A stretch of 55,737 nt of DNA from Clostridiales bacterium. Its GTDB lineage: Bacteria > Bacillota > Clostridia > Lachnospirales > Lachnospiraceae. How positions within the stretch are numbered: position 1 is the stretch's first letter; every line of letters starts with the position of its first letter. The stretch spans positions 1-55,737 of the forward strand of contig JAATFT010000031.1 in assembly GCA_015655075.1 (NCBI GenBank). Reading direction: 5' to 3'. Shown here piece by piece: positions 8,695-17,769 of this stretch. The translations under genes were made by a program, and so were the position numbers. Under the pieces are notes generated by a model. It made no database searches, was not told the DNA's origin, and was given only the letters and a program-made list of their open reading frames with translations.

Positions 8695-10140
8695 TTAGTC
8701 GGTATACCCCGTATGTTCATCTATCCGGGCAACACATAAAGCCCCCTCCTGATATTGGACGGTTCCCTTCACTGCCGCAATGGATTTCGTTCCTCTGGGT
8801 GCGGCACCATTCACCCTGAAATCAGCGATGTCAAAGGGAATGATCGGGGTTTCTTCCGGTTTTTTAAGCTGGGGAACCCATTCATAAGGAAGCCGATAAG
8901 CACGGTAAACCATGTTTGAATTCCGCAAATTTTTATAAGGGGAAATGTATTCCCATACCAGCTCATGATCTCTGGTCACTTCCATTATCCTTCCGTCCGC
9001 TCCCTCGGTAATAAGGGTGTTGCCGTTGGGAAGTCTTTGCGCGGAACTTATATACGGGCTGTAAAAGCGGTAGGCATCCGTCGGTTCCTGAAAGCCCGCC
9101 TTAGTCGGTGTATACTCCCATTGGATTTTCAAGGTGACGGGATTTATTTCCAATACCCTGGAATAATCCCGAAGGACATTCTTTTGTCCAAATAAAGAGG
9201 AAGGATTGGGTAATCCGTATCCTCCCCAGCCTCCGTTGTCAAATACCAGAAGATTCCCATCCCCGGGAAGTCCCCTCGGAATAATATGCGCATGGTGCTG
9301 ACCGATAATCCAGCCCATACCTGCAGTTTCTTTCCCGGAATAATCCGGTCCCAGTTTCCAGACGATTTTCCCGGTTTTCTTGTCAATGATGGCAATAATA
9401 TTGGATTCCCTTGCATCCCAGATAATATTTTTCGGATGAAAACGCTCGTCGCCTTCATCGTAAAACCGATTGGGCCCTACAAAGGATACGGAATTTATAT
9501 GCATCCAGTCCCCCGCGTGGTGCTCCCCGAAAAATCTGGTGTTAGGGTCCCTGAAAAGCACGTTTTTGGCGGCTTCATCAAAACCAAGCTCATTAAAATG
9601 ATCACTGCAGGTCCATTCCCAGAGGATATTTCCCTCCCAGTCAACCTCAATAATGGCGTCGTCAAGCAAAGGGTGATGGGAAATTTCCGGTTTGGTCACA
9701 TTCTTATGTACCAGAATCAAAGTGTTCCCTTTTTCAGTTTCCGGCACAAGACCGGGCGCATAATATCCTACCGGGTTCCCTTCCCGTTGGAAATCGTGGT
9801 GGGCCCTTGCCATCCACTGAGGGTTTTCCCCCGGATCGGCCACGTATTTGTAACGGTTGAATTTCCATACGATATTACCGTCCCAGTCCACCTGGACTAC
9901 GTCCACTTCATCCTGAAAACCAAATTCCGGGTTTCTTTGCGCCGTACTGCCCAGCACAAATCCTCCGGGCAGAATTTTATTCGGAAAACCTCTTAAGCCT
10001 TTCCATAAATGCACCTCCTGTCCGTTCATGCCGATAAGAAGCGCGCCAAGCTGTGCCGCCTGATAGATTGTATAGCCGTTCCATGCTTTTTTGGGGTTAT
10101 AAAGAGTCGTCCCTGTAGGATAAATTGTCGGATGTCCCAT
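8695..10140 (-). CDS. Arylsulfotransferase (ASST)-family beta-propeller protein
   Basis: A 481-residue protein with repeated propeller strands of the form (V/I)xxxDxDGxIxW (VVQVDWDGNIVWKF, IIEVDWEGNILWEW, IIDKKTGKIVWKLG, VLEINPVTLKIQWEY, IMEVTRDHELVWEY). Conserved His-rich segments are EHHAGDWMHINSV and GQHHAHIIPRG followed by LLVFDNGG, as in bacterial aryl sulfate sulfotransferases, which move sulfate between phenols through a sulfo-His intermediate. No signal peptide is visible, unlike the periplasmic E. coli enzyme, so it is probably cytoplasmic. It sits between a MarR regulator and the importer on one strand, which suggests use of an imported aromatic sulfate or sulfonate. The acceptor is unknown. 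Confidence 0.82.
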   Translation of the reverse strand: MGHPTIYPTGTTLYNPKKAWNGYTIYQAAQLGALLIGMNGQEVHLWKGLRGFPNKILPGGFVLGSTAQRNPEFGFQDEVDVVQVDWDGNIVWKFNRYKYVADPGENPQWMARAHHDFQREGNPVGYYAPGLVPETEKGNTLILVHKNVTKPEISHHPLLDDAIIEVDWEGNILWEWTCSDHFNELGFDEAAKNVLFRDPNTRFFGEHHAGDWMHINSVSFVGPNRFYDEGDERFHPKNIIWDARESNIIAIIDKKTGKIVWKLGPDYSGKETAGMGWIIGQHHAHIIPRGLPGDGNLLVFDNGGWGGYGLPNPSSLFGQKNVLRDYSRVLEINPVTLKIQWEYTPTKAGFQEPTDAYRFYSPYISSAQRLPNGNTLITEGADGRIMEVTRDHELVWEYISPYKNLRNSNMVYRAYRLPYEWVPQLKKPEETPIIPFDIADFRVNGAAPRGTKSIAAVKGTVQYQEGALCVARIDEHTGYTD

Positions 10141-10167
10141 TTTCTCTCTCCTTTACAAAACAATATT

Positions 10168-10311
10168 GGTAATTGCCAAACAAAATTATTGTATTTAATA
10201 CCATGCAATTAATATAATTTCAGAGCTGAATCTTGCCCTTAAGGCAACGGAAGCTATGAAATTCGTATTAATTGTATGGTATTCAGAAAACTCTATAGTT
10301 TCGCAATTACC
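10168..10311. repeat. Repeat C copy 1 (144 bp, terminal inverted repeats)
   Basis: It starts GGTAATTGCCAAAC and ends GTTTCGCAATTACC. Inside, CATGCAATTAATA and TATTAATTGTATG form a second paired stem. It is an inverted copy of 35025-35174, with the same inner blocks (ATTCAGAAAACTCTATAG, GCCCTTAAGGCAAC). It lies between the MarR gene stop and the arylsulfotransferase start, so the promoter of the latter may be inside the element or replaced by readthrough. Confidence 0.85.
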
Positions 10312-10323
10312 TCAAAACAAATA

Positions 10324-10836
10324 TTAATAGCTTAAATATTTACCTTCCTTATGATTCTCTATTGGAATCTGGCGCTGGGCATTTTCCTCCGCCAGTTCCA
10401 AAATCGTCCTTGAAAAATTCTTTATATTTGCAATAATCTTCCGGTAGCCAAATATCTGCTGATCCAGCATTTCCTCCGTAAAGCCGTCAAACAAGAGGGA
10501 AATACAACAAGAGCCTATATTCTGATTGCGTAAAAAAAGCTCCCTGCCCTTTTCGGTTATGTCCAGAAAGACCATCCTCCTGTCCGTACCCCTGTTGCGG
10601 CGTGCCAGTCCTTTTTTCTCCAGATTGTCACAAACGGCAGTGACCGCCCCGCTAGTAAAATCCAGCTGTTCCGCCAGTTCTCCCAAGGGCTGGGGCCCCT
10701 CTCTGATTATTTTGTGGAGGATAAGCAGCGCCGGAAGATTGATTCCCTCCACCAGGATTTTATCCCGCTCCTTTATAAACTTCCGCGCCATTTTGCGGAA
10801 TAACCAGTCTGCCTCTTCAAGCTTTTCCCAATTCAT
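10324..10836 (-). CDS. MarR-family transcriptional regulator
   Basis: About 170 residues. The winged helix-turn-helix lies near residues 45-110 (QPLGELAEQLDFTSGAVTAV, then the wing RRNRGTDRRMVFLDITEKG). I choose the ATG at 10836 because AGAGGAT is then correctly spaced; an upstream TTG is too close. MarR dimers usually repress their own gene and neighbours and are released by phenolic ligands. That would suit the arylsulfotransferase downstream. A nearly perfect 44-bp palindrome lies just upstream of its start. Confidence 0.9.
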   Translation of the reverse strand: MNWEKLEEADWLFRKMARKFIKERDKILVEGINLPALLILHKIIREGPQPLGELAEQLDFTSGAVTAVCDNLEKKGLARRNRGTDRRMVFLDITEKGRELFLRNQNIGSCCISLLFDGFTEEMLDQQIFGYRKIIANIKNFSRTILELAEENAQRQIPIENHKEGKYLSY

Positions 10837-10857
10837 TTTCAATATCCTCTTAAGTTG

Positions 10858-10901
10858 TTTTAATGCTAATTATCTTAGCACTAAGATAATTAGTATTAAA
10901 A
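10858..10901 (-). promoter_or_regulatory. Palindromic MarR operator
   Basis: Two 20-bp arms separated by GCAC: TTTTAATGCTAATTATCTTA (10858-10877) and its complement (10882-10901) with one mismatch. It starts 22 bp upstream of the MarR ATG, overlapping the expected promoter. This is the standard arrangement for autorepression. The binding protein is inferred from position. Confidence 0.75.
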
Positions 10902-11085
10902 TAATTGACCGACAAAATCTTAAGTCAAATAGTTAATATAGTATTCATATAGAATAAGTATGTATTAACGACATTATATAATCCTGATTAAAATTGTCAA
11001 TAAATTTAAAGCATTTTTAAATATTTTCAGGGGTTAAACTAAATTTTATATTGCCACAGGATACTTTTCCAAATGATTTTAATTG

Positions 11086-11108
11086 TCAAGTGACAATTTG
11101 TCACTTGA
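11086..11108. promoter_or_regulatory. Isolated palindrome of unknown role
   Basis: TCAAGTGACA, spacer ATT, then the exact complement TGTCACTTGA. It lies in the gene-free stretch 10905-11215, about 250 bp upstream of the MarR gene and downstream of a CPBP protease relic. It resembles an operator, but no intact gene with a start near it is visible. The rest of this stretch is AT-rich without recognisable features. Confidence 0.5.
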
Positions 11109-11163
11109 TGACTTGTTGGCCGGCTGATCGCGAAATACATTTTGTAACTGAAAAATTTTAACC

Positions 11164-11198
11164 TTCAGCCCGGCACAAGCATTTTTCAAACACGCTCT
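11164..11198. repeat. Repeat A copy 4, end fragment
   Basis: Thirty-five bases match one end of repeat A (CAGCCCGGCACAAGC, then ATTTTTCAAACACGCTCT). The remainder of the element is absent. Confidence 0.75.
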
Positions 11199-11337
11199 AA
11201 AGTTTCAAAACAAAAAAGACAATGGTACCCATACGGCATTATATTTTACTGCCGCAGCAATCCATTGCCTTATTTCCAGTGAAACTATGCTTTTTATAAA
11301 ATAAATCTCCCCAAACAATAAAACAGCCATCCAGGCA

Positions 11338-11617
11338 CTAAAAATCCAATGTGTTAATATATAAGCCATAAACGGGGAAAGTACTTATTCTGACGTTTAT
11401 CATGGTATGAAAAAACCAAACCTGAAAATAAACTCTTTCCGCCGTACATATAAGCATATACCATTGCAGTTCTCATAAACAGATTTAATACACACATGCC
11501 GGCAACCCACCATACCGGATGCGCCTGGCTCCAGGGGATAATATGCCAGAGAGCCCATACACTCCCAATAAGAATTCCTGTCTTAACCGGGCCGAACTTA
11601 GCTCCCGCCCCAATTTT
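11338..11617 (-). pseudogene. CPBP-family intramembrane protease, frameshifted remnant
   Basis: Translating the minus strand gives TGILIGSVWALWHIIPW followed by about 40 residues of membrane segments. This is the second conserved motif of CPBP (CAAX) proteases. The third motif, GLVFHTMINV, is restored only if one base is removed from a run of six A/T at 11410-11415; as written the frame is lost there. The N-terminal EE motif region is missing, and the glutathione peroxidase stop lies directly upstream. It is therefore truncated and frameshifted. A sequencing error could explain the frameshift but not the missing N-terminus. Confidence 0.7.
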
Positions 11618-11625
11618 TTTATCAA

Positions 11626-12171
11626 CTATAATAACTCTTTTATTTTCCTCTCTATTAAATCCAGGTCCTGTGTCGGTTCAAATCTCTCAGTTACCTTTCC
11701 CCGCCGGTCTATTAAAAACTTGGTGAAATTCCATTTGATGCTGGGTTCGTTTTTGTAGTTTGGATCTTCCTTTGATAATTTAGCATCCAGATGGGCTGAA
11801 AGCTCATGCTCCGGATTAAATCCGCCAAATCCCTTTTCTTTTACCAGATATTTATAAAGGGGCGAGGCATTCTCTCCGTTTACCTCAATTTTTAAAAAAA
11901 TGGGGTAAGTGACGCCATATTTACTTTCGCAGAAACCGGCTATTTCTTCATTCGTGCCGGGTGCCTGGTGTCCAAACTGATCGCAGGGGAAATCCAGGAT
12001 AACGAAACCCTGTTCTTTATAATCTTCATACATTTTCTCCAATCTTTCGTACTGGGGTGTAAATCCACAGAGGGTTGCGCTGTTGATGATTAATAGTACT
12101 TTCCCCTTGTAGTCACCCAGGGAAACTTCACGGCCATTCATATCCTTGACGGTTATTTCATATAAGCTCAT
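11626..12171 (-). CDS. Glutathione peroxidase family (Cys-type thiol peroxidase)
   Basis: A 181-residue protein of thioredoxin fold. The peroxidatic Cys35 lies in LCGFTPQY (Cys rather than selenocysteine). Gln follows in PCDQFG, and the Trp-Asn pair in WNFTKFLI completes the catalytic tetrad of the GPx/BtuE family. In bacteria these usually take electrons from thioredoxin. It is a cytoplasmic protein of full length. It is a single-gene unit in a window that also encodes rubrerythrin and AhpC, adding to peroxide defence. A good ribosome binding site (GGAGTGTG) precedes the ATG. Confidence 0.92.
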   Translation of the reverse strand: MSLYEITVKDMNGREVSLGDYKGKVLLIINSATLCGFTPQYERLEKMYEDYKEQGFVILDFPCDQFGHQAPGTNEEIAGFCESKYGVTYPIFLKIEVNGENASPLYKYLVKEKGFGGFNPEHELSAHLDAKLSKEDPNYKNEPSIKWNFTKFLIDRRGKVTERFEPTQDLDLIERKIKELL

Positions 12172-12333
12172 AGTAACACACTCCTTCCAGACTGTTTTTC
12201 TTTAATATTTCATCTGCATTGTTATCAATTTAATTTTACACAATTTAATTAGCCGTGTCAATCTTAATTTAATAAATATATTACTTTATTACTTATGTGG
12301 CACCGTCTTTTGTCGGGAGATTAATCTATGGTC

Positions 12334-12416
12334 AAAAATTATACCAATTAACTCTTTTAAGTATATATATTTATAAAAAATTATACCAATTAACTTTTCT
12401 AAGTATATATTTTTAT
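12334..12416. repeat. Tandem 41-bp direct repeat upstream of the DeoR gene
   Basis: Two consecutive units start AAAAATTATACCAATTAAC and continue (T)CTTTTAAGTATATA...TTTAT with few differences (12334-12374 and 12375-12416). They lie about 180 bp upstream of the DeoR start in a very AT-rich spacer (12172-12594). Duplicated regulator sites or simple slippage are both possible. Confidence 0.6.
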
Positions 12417-12615
12417 AAATATTACTCATTTTTTTGATTATATGATTGTAATATTATTATTATATATTGATTATGTTATTTAAAATCATATTGCTTTCTA
12501 TAGAAAAATTAGATATAATACTATTAATTTAGTAATTAAGATATCCATACTATATAATCATAGCTATATAATAAATAATATATAAAAATAATAAATGCGA
12601 AAAGAGGGTGTGATA

Positions 12616-13380
12616 TTGAGATCCAAACGATTAGATAATATCCTGGAGTACATTTATCAAGAAAAGACAGTAACTCTTGATCAGTTGTGTGAAAAATTTC
12701 ATGTTTCTAAAAACACTATTCGACGTGATATCGACGAATTGGTTACCAATGAAAAAATCAAAAAAATCTATGGAGGTGTAACTGTCGAAAACTTTAAATC
12801 TATCGTTTCCTTTGACGAACGAAATATCAGTAATTTATCATTAAAGCAGTCCATTGCGAAAAAGGCCGCCGAGTTAGTTAATGATAATGATGTTATATTT
12901 ATAGATTCCGGTACAACTACCATGCATATGGTTGATTATATCAAGGGGAAAAAGAACTTAACCGTAATTACAAATAATATCGAAGTTATTATGCGCTCCA
13001 TTCCTTATTTTAATATTAATGTTATATCACTTTCCGGAAGCTTAAACCGCAAAACATTATCCTTTACAGGCTCCAGCGCGGCAGAGGTTTTAAGCCATTA
13101 TAATGTGGGCAAGGCCTTTATTGCAGCTACGGGAATTTCTGTTATTGGCGGAGCCTCCAATTCTTCTCCCACCGAAACGGAAATTAAACATACTGCCCTG
13201 ATGAAAAGTCAAAAAAACTATTTGTTGGTAGACCATACAAAATTTGGTGTTCTGTCATTAATGACTTTCTCCAATTTTGAGAATATTGATTCCGTCATCT
13301 CCGATGAAATGCCTTCCGCAGAATTAAAAGAAGCATTGGATAAGAATAATTGCAGTATTATATTAACGGGCAGTAATTAA
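12616..13380 (+). CDS. DeoR-family transcriptional regulator
   Basis: About 254 residues. The N-terminal DeoR helix-turn-helix (VTLDQLCEKFHVSKNTIRRDI) is followed by a DeoRC sugar-phosphate sensing domain with IDSGTTT and FIAATGIS. I place the start at the TTG 12616, preceded by GAGGGTG; the ATG at 12595 has no ribosome binding site. The family represses sugar operons until a phosphorylated sugar binds. It points toward, and is convergent with, the ribose-type importer at 13532-17616, its probable though unproven target. Confidence 0.88.
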   Translation: MRSKRLDNILEYIYQEKTVTLDQLCEKFHVSKNTIRRDIDELVTNEKIKKIYGGVTVENFKSIVSFDERNISNLSLKQSIAKKAAELVNDNDVIFIDSGTTTMHMVDYIKGKKNLTVITNNIEVIMRSIPYFNINVISLSGSLNRKTLSFTGSSAAEVLSHYNVGKAFIAATGISVIGGASNSSPTETEIKHTALMKSQKNYLLVDHTKFGVLSLMTFSNFENIDSVISDEMPSAELKEALDKNNCSIILTGSN

Positions 13381-13457
13381 TTACGTTTATCCGGTTCATA
13401 AACAGCCCCGCACGTAATAAACAGCCGCATGTGAAATTAAGTATTGCACCTACGGCG

Positions 13458-13493
13458 CTGCTGCCCGGAGTTTGAATCCACTCCGGGCAGCAG
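13458..13493. terminator. Hairpin between convergent genes
   Basis: A perfect 14-bp stem CTGCTGCCCGGAGT / ACTCCGGGCAGCAG with an 8-nt loop. It lies between the DeoR stop (13380) and the permease stop (13532), so it may serve both directions. The T-tract is weak. Confidence 0.65.
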
Positions 13494-13531
13494 TATTGTA
13501 CCGATGCGGCACTACTTCAAATCAGACAGGA

Positions 13532-14533
13532 TTATTTGCCTGCCAGCCTTCTTGCCTTTGCCTCCATTCTGTTACGGGTAACATCGATAAATACAGCCGC
13601 AATAATTACAAAACCAATCACCATGTATTGTACGTCACTTGCCGCATTTAAAAGAGTAAGTCCATTCCGGATAACGGATATAATTAAAGCTCCTATTAGG
13701 GTGCCCCATATGGTGCCTTTTCCGCCCATAAAGGACGCTCCCCCAATAATACATGCCGCAATTGCATCCGTATCATAGGGGGAAATTGCCGAAGACGGAT
13801 TGGCAACGCCGGAACGGCCCACTATTACAATCCCTGCAATCGCACAGACAAAACCGGAAAGGGAATATACAAAGATCAATACATTATCCGTATTAATTCC
13901 AGAAAGGCGGGTCGCTTCCGGATTGCCGCCCACACAATAGATGGCTCTTCCCAGGGCAGTATAATTCAACAATAGGTGAAAGCAGCCGAATAACAACAAC
14001 ATTGCTAAAAACGCAATGGGAATACCGGAGAAACCGCCGCTTTTAAAGATATTTGCCGAACCAAGCCAGGTAATAGCATTTGGAAAACTACTGATTGTTT
14101 TCGTTGAAACGATAAACAGCGCCAAACCGCAAAGTACATTTTTCATACCCAGGGTAGATACAAAGGGATGGGGTAAATGTAATTTGGTAAGTAAAAGCCC
14201 ATTGACAAATCCTATACCGACACCTGCAATAATACATGATCCCAATAAAATAACGGGATTGGCAATTCCCAGTTTATCCAAAAGCATTCCCATAACGCAG
14301 GCGCACAAAACTGCGTTTGCTCCTACCGACAGATCAATACCGGCCGTGATTAAAACAACAAGCATGCCGGATGCAATTAATCCATTCACCGCAGTTTGTC
14401 TTAATATATTCATTACATTATTAATCGTCAGGAAATTAGAGCTTGCAATGGTTAATATAATTGTTAAAACGACTAATGCAAGTAAAGGGCCTAATTTGCC
14501 CAAAATCTTTTTTATATTGTTTGATTTTTTCAT
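13532..14533 (-). CDS. Ribose-type sugar ABC importer, permease
   Basis: A 333-residue integral membrane protein of the RbsC/AraH family, with eight or more hydrophobic segments. Family blocks are GIDLSVGA and GRAIYCVGGNPEATRLSGI followed later by GGASFMGGKGTIWGTLIGA. Its ATG overlaps the stop of the ATPase gene (TAATG), so the two are translationally coupled. It forms the membrane channel of the importer whose binding protein is at 16603-17616. The substrate is likely a pentose, hexose or cyclitol. Confidence 0.93.
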   Translation of the reverse strand: MKKSNNIKKILGKLGPLLALVVLTIILTIASSNFLTINNVMNILRQTAVNGLIASGMLVVLITAGIDLSVGANAVLCACVMGMLLDKLGIANPVILLGSCIIAGVGIGFVNGLLLTKLHLPHPFVSTLGMKNVLCGLALFIVSTKTISSFPNAITWLGSANIFKSGGFSGIPIAFLAMLLLFGCFHLLLNYTALGRAIYCVGGNPEATRLSGINTDNVLIFVYSLSGFVCAIAGIVIVGRSGVANPSSAISPYDTDAIAACIIGGASFMGGKGTIWGTLIGALIISVIRNGLTLLNAASDVQYMVIGFVIIAAVFIDVTRNRMEAKARRLAGK

Positions 14534-16035
14534 TATATTTTACCTCCCCATGCGCCTTTCATAATGATTTCCTGAGAAAACTTTGAACTTTCCCGTTCAA
14601 TTTCACCCATAATTCTTCCTTCCCGCATAATAATAACTCTGTCACTCATTCCTAATATTTCAGGTAATTCTGAAGAAACCATTATGACACATTTACCTTC
14701 TGCAACCAACCTATTCATAATATGGTACACTTCTACCTTAGCACCGACGTCAATGCCTCTCGTTGGTTCATCAAAAAGGAAGATATCTGCATCCGTATTA
14801 ATCCACTTTCCAATAACAACTTTTTGCTGATTACCGCCGGATAATTGACCTGCTATTGTTTTTAAGCCAGGGGTTTTGATCTTAAAATCTTCTATATTTT
14901 TATTCCCGGTTTCTCTTATCTTTCCCTTGTTCAGCCAAGGCCCTTTCGAGAATTTTTTTAAGTTTGCAAGCGCAAGATTCGTATCAATTCCTTGGGAAAG
15001 CACTAAACCCTGCCCCTTTCTGTCCTCTGTCAATAGGGCAATTCCGTTTCTTACCGCATCCTTTGGCGACTTATTTACAATTTTTTTGCCGTCAATATGT
15101 AGATTGCCGCTGTCGATGGGAAATGCCCCGAAAATCGCCAGACATGTTTCCGTACGTCCTGCACCGACAAGTCCCGCTATTCCAAGAATTTCCCCATGGT
15201 ATGCCGTAAAACTGATGTCATGAAGTACTCCCGCGGAATTCAGGTTTTCTACCCTAAGTGCTTCCCTACCTTTTTTTCCCGCAACCTTGGGATATTGATT
15301 ATCAAGAGTACGTCCTACCATAGCAGTAATTAATTTCTCATTATTCATATTTTTAATATCATTTGTAAGGATATGCTCGCCATCACGCATTACGGTAACC
15401 CGGTCGCATACTTCAAATAATTCCTCTAATTTATGGGATACAAACAGAATGGAAACTCCCCTGGCCTTTAAGGTACGAATCGTACTCATTAACTGTTCCA
15501 CTTCTTTTTCGCCAAGACTTGAGGTAGGTTCATCCATAATAATAAGCTTAGTATCAACGAGCACCGCTTTTGCAATTTCCACCATTTGCAGGATACCCAT
15601 GCCAAAATTACCGCAGGGCTTTTTCTCATCTACGTCCTGACCCAGTGAAAGCATTACCTCATGCGCCTTTTTATGCATTGTATTATAATCGAGAAGTCTG
15701 CTGTTTTTTTTGCGAATCAATTTGTTAATGAAGATATTATCCGTAATGGACAATAATTTCACAATATTCAGTTCCTGATATACACAGGCAATTCCTGCAT
15801 TTTTCGCATCATTTGGAGTCTTTATGTTCTGTTTTATACCATCTACATATATTTCACCTTCATCCGGTAAATATACCCCGGTAAGAACTTTGATTAATGT
15901 GGATTTTCCTGCGCCATTCTCACCAACTAATCCAAGTATTTCACCTTGTTTTATCTGCAGTGACATATTACGCAGGGCAACTACGCCAGGAAAACGCTTT
16001 GTTACATTTTTTAATTCTACTACATAATCACTCAT
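14533..16035 (-). CDS. Ribose-type sugar ABC importer, dual ATPase
   Basis: A 500-residue protein with two ABC domains, as in RbsA/MglA. The N-terminal domain has a normal Walker A (GENGAGKST), and Walker B is IIMDEPTSSLG. The C-terminal domain has a degenerate Walker A (GLVGAGRTE) but an intact signature LSGGNQQKV and FLFDEPTRGID. This asymmetry is normal for the family. It powers the permease next to it. An AAGGTGA ribosome binding site precedes the start. Confidence 0.94.
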   Translation of the reverse strand: MSDYVVELKNVTKRFPGVVALRNMSLQIKQGEILGLVGENGAGKSTLIKVLTGVYLPDEGEIYVDGIKQNIKTPNDAKNAGIACVYQELNIVKLLSITDNIFINKLIRKKNSRLLDYNTMHKKAHEVMLSLGQDVDEKKPCGNFGMGILQMVEIAKAVLVDTKLIIMDEPTSSLGEKEVEQLMSTIRTLKARGVSILFVSHKLEELFEVCDRVTVMRDGEHILTNDIKNMNNEKLITAMVGRTLDNQYPKVAGKKGREALRVENLNSAGVLHDISFTAYHGEILGIAGLVGAGRTETCLAIFGAFPIDSGNLHIDGKKIVNKSPKDAVRNGIALLTEDRKGQGLVLSQGIDTNLALANLKKFSKGPWLNKGKIRETGNKNIEDFKIKTPGLKTIAGQLSGGNQQKVVIGKWINTDADIFLFDEPTRGIDVGAKVEVYHIMNRLVAEGKCVIMVSSELPEILGMSDRVIIMREGRIMGEIERESSKFSQEIIMKGAWGGKI

Positions 16036-16070
16036 TCTCTTTCACCTTTTCTTTTTGCTTTCACGGATTT

Positions 16071-16568
16071 TTACCAGTAGAATTCTGGCTGTGGTTCCAT
16101 TATTACAGGTTCGATGGTTTCTTGTTTTCCTGCTTTAATTAATGTATCTGCAGTTATGCAGGCTGCATATCCGTCCCAGGTCAGGCAGAATTTTTTAACA
16201 CCACCAACACACTGTTTTAGTTCCCTATCATACGCATGAATAAATCTCTGTGACCAGTCCGTATAGTTCTCATAGAAACGCATACCCGCAGTTTTCACGA
16301 TTATATTTTCCAGATCCGGTAAACGGATCACTCCTTTTTCGCCTACGGCTTCACATTGAATATCATATCCATAATAAGCATTTATGCTGACTTCCACATC
16401 GATACGGACACCGCTTTTCGATTTCACAAGTATGATCTGAGGGTCTAAAAGCCCGTCTGCCGCATTCCTGTTCTGTTTTACCATTACTACCTGACCTGAC
16501 ACTTTGCCATATAGGTGCCTCCGGCAGCCACAAACGGCACATGAAATCATTTTCACTCTTTGCTCCAT
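16071..16568 (-). pseudogene. Inositol 2-dehydrogenase-like (Gfo/Idh/MocA) C-terminal remnant
   Basis: The 165-residue reading frame matches only the C-terminal half of Gfo/Idh/MocA dehydrogenases, best the inositol 2-dehydrogenase type: LLDPQIILV, VDVEVSINAYYGYDIQCEAVG, RFIHAYDRELKQ and WDGYAACITAD. The NAD-binding Rossmann half is absent and the first 25 residues are Cys-rich and unlike the family, so it cannot be a working dehydrogenase. It sits between the binding-protein and ATPase genes of the importer. That position hints the importer once served inositol or a related polyol. Confidence 0.75.
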
Positions 16569-16602
16569 TTTTCCCCGTGAGTAAGGATTTCTATGTCTTG
16601 GG

Positions 16603-17616
16603 TTACTTTTCCAGAACGGATTTTAATTCTTCGAGATATTCTTCTGCATTTTCAGAAGTGATTATGGTAGCACCGGTATCAATACTCTTATCAATTGTTT
16701 CCCCCTTTGCTACTGCAACCGCTTTTTCCACAGCCATATATCCCATATTATATGGCGACTGTGCAACCGTAGCAATAAAGTTGCCGTCGATAACATTTTG
16801 CACTCCTGTCTGAATACCGTCAAAACCAATAATCATAATGTCCTCGATGCCTGTCTGCTGTACTGCCCTTGCCACACCGGAAGCAGTGTCGTCACTATGG
16901 CACAAAACAATATCTATATCATTGCTTAAGCTGATTAAAAGATTCTCCATAATACTGGAAGCTTTATCTGCCAGACCTTCTGCATATTGTACCGCTTCCA
17001 AGGTTACACCGTTTGCTTTTAGGGCATCCCTGTATCCATTTTCCCGCTCATCGCTTGCTGTATTGCCTTGTACACCGCCGATAATGACCGCTTTTGCACC
17101 TTCTCCTGCCTTTTTAGCGGCAAATTCACCGCCCATATAAGCCGCTTCATAATTGCCGGTGCCAATATAAGCTGCCTTTTTATCATAGGGAGCGTCCGTA
17201 TCAAAAAACAAAACGGGGATGGACGTATCTCCCAATACAGAAACTACAGAATCCGGTTGCAGCGGCGCGATTGCAATTGCGTCAAGATCCGGTGAGGAAA
17301 GCATAGTTTCAATCATATTGTTTTGTTCATCATAGGCTGTTTCCGAAGCCGGTCCCTGCAAATCTACCGTTACACCCAAATCTTTTTCGGCTGCTTTTAC
17401 ACCGGCAGCAATATATCCCCAATATTCGCTGGATAACGTTTTTAATATTACACCCACTCTAATATCTGAATCACCTGCCGTTTCCTGTGTCCCTGTTTCT
17501 TTTGTCGTATCGTCCGACGTTTCGGGTGCCGTAACAGCCGTGTCGTCCTTAGGACCACATGCCGCCAGGCTGAAAGCAATAGTTAATGCCATAGATAACG
17601 CTAAAAACTTCTTCAT
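16603..17616 (-). CDS. Ribose-type sugar ABC importer, substrate-binding lipoprotein
   Basis: About 337 residues from the ATG at 17616 (GAAAGGGG upstream); a longer frame has no signal. The lipobox is FSLAAC, then a Thr/Glu/Asp tether, then a periplasmic-binding type 1 fold starting DIRVGVILKTLSSEYW and including AIAPLQPDS, VLFFDTDAP and IIGFDGIQ. It is the first gene of the importer operon and should be the most abundant product. It binds a monosaccharide or polyol outside the membrane. Confidence 0.92.
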   Translation of the reverse strand: MKKFLALSMALTIAFSLAACGPKDDTAVTAPETSDDTTKETGTQETAGDSDIRVGVILKTLSSEYWGYIAAGVKAAEKDLGVTVDLQGPASETAYDEQNNMIETMLSSPDLDAIAIAPLQPDSVVSVLGDTSIPVLFFDTDAPYDKKAAYIGTGNYEAAYMGGEFAAKKAGEGAKAVIIGGVQGNTASDERENGYRDALKANGVTLEAVQYAEGLADKASSIMENLLISLSNDIDIVLCHSDDTASGVARAVQQTGIEDIMIIGFDGIQTGVQNVIDGNFIATVAQSPYNMGYMAVEKAVAVAKGETIDKSIDTGATIITSENAEEYLEELKSVLEK

Positions 17617-17769
17617 AATATACCCCTTTCGTTTCACATTTTAGTTTTGTTGTAGCAGAGCCATCCGCCCTGCCTTGCTGCCATTTTTGCATTTACAATT
17701 CTCATGACTATCTTCACGTATTTAATAAATGCCTTCTCTCATTGTAAGCACCCTTTCTCCGGAAGCTGA

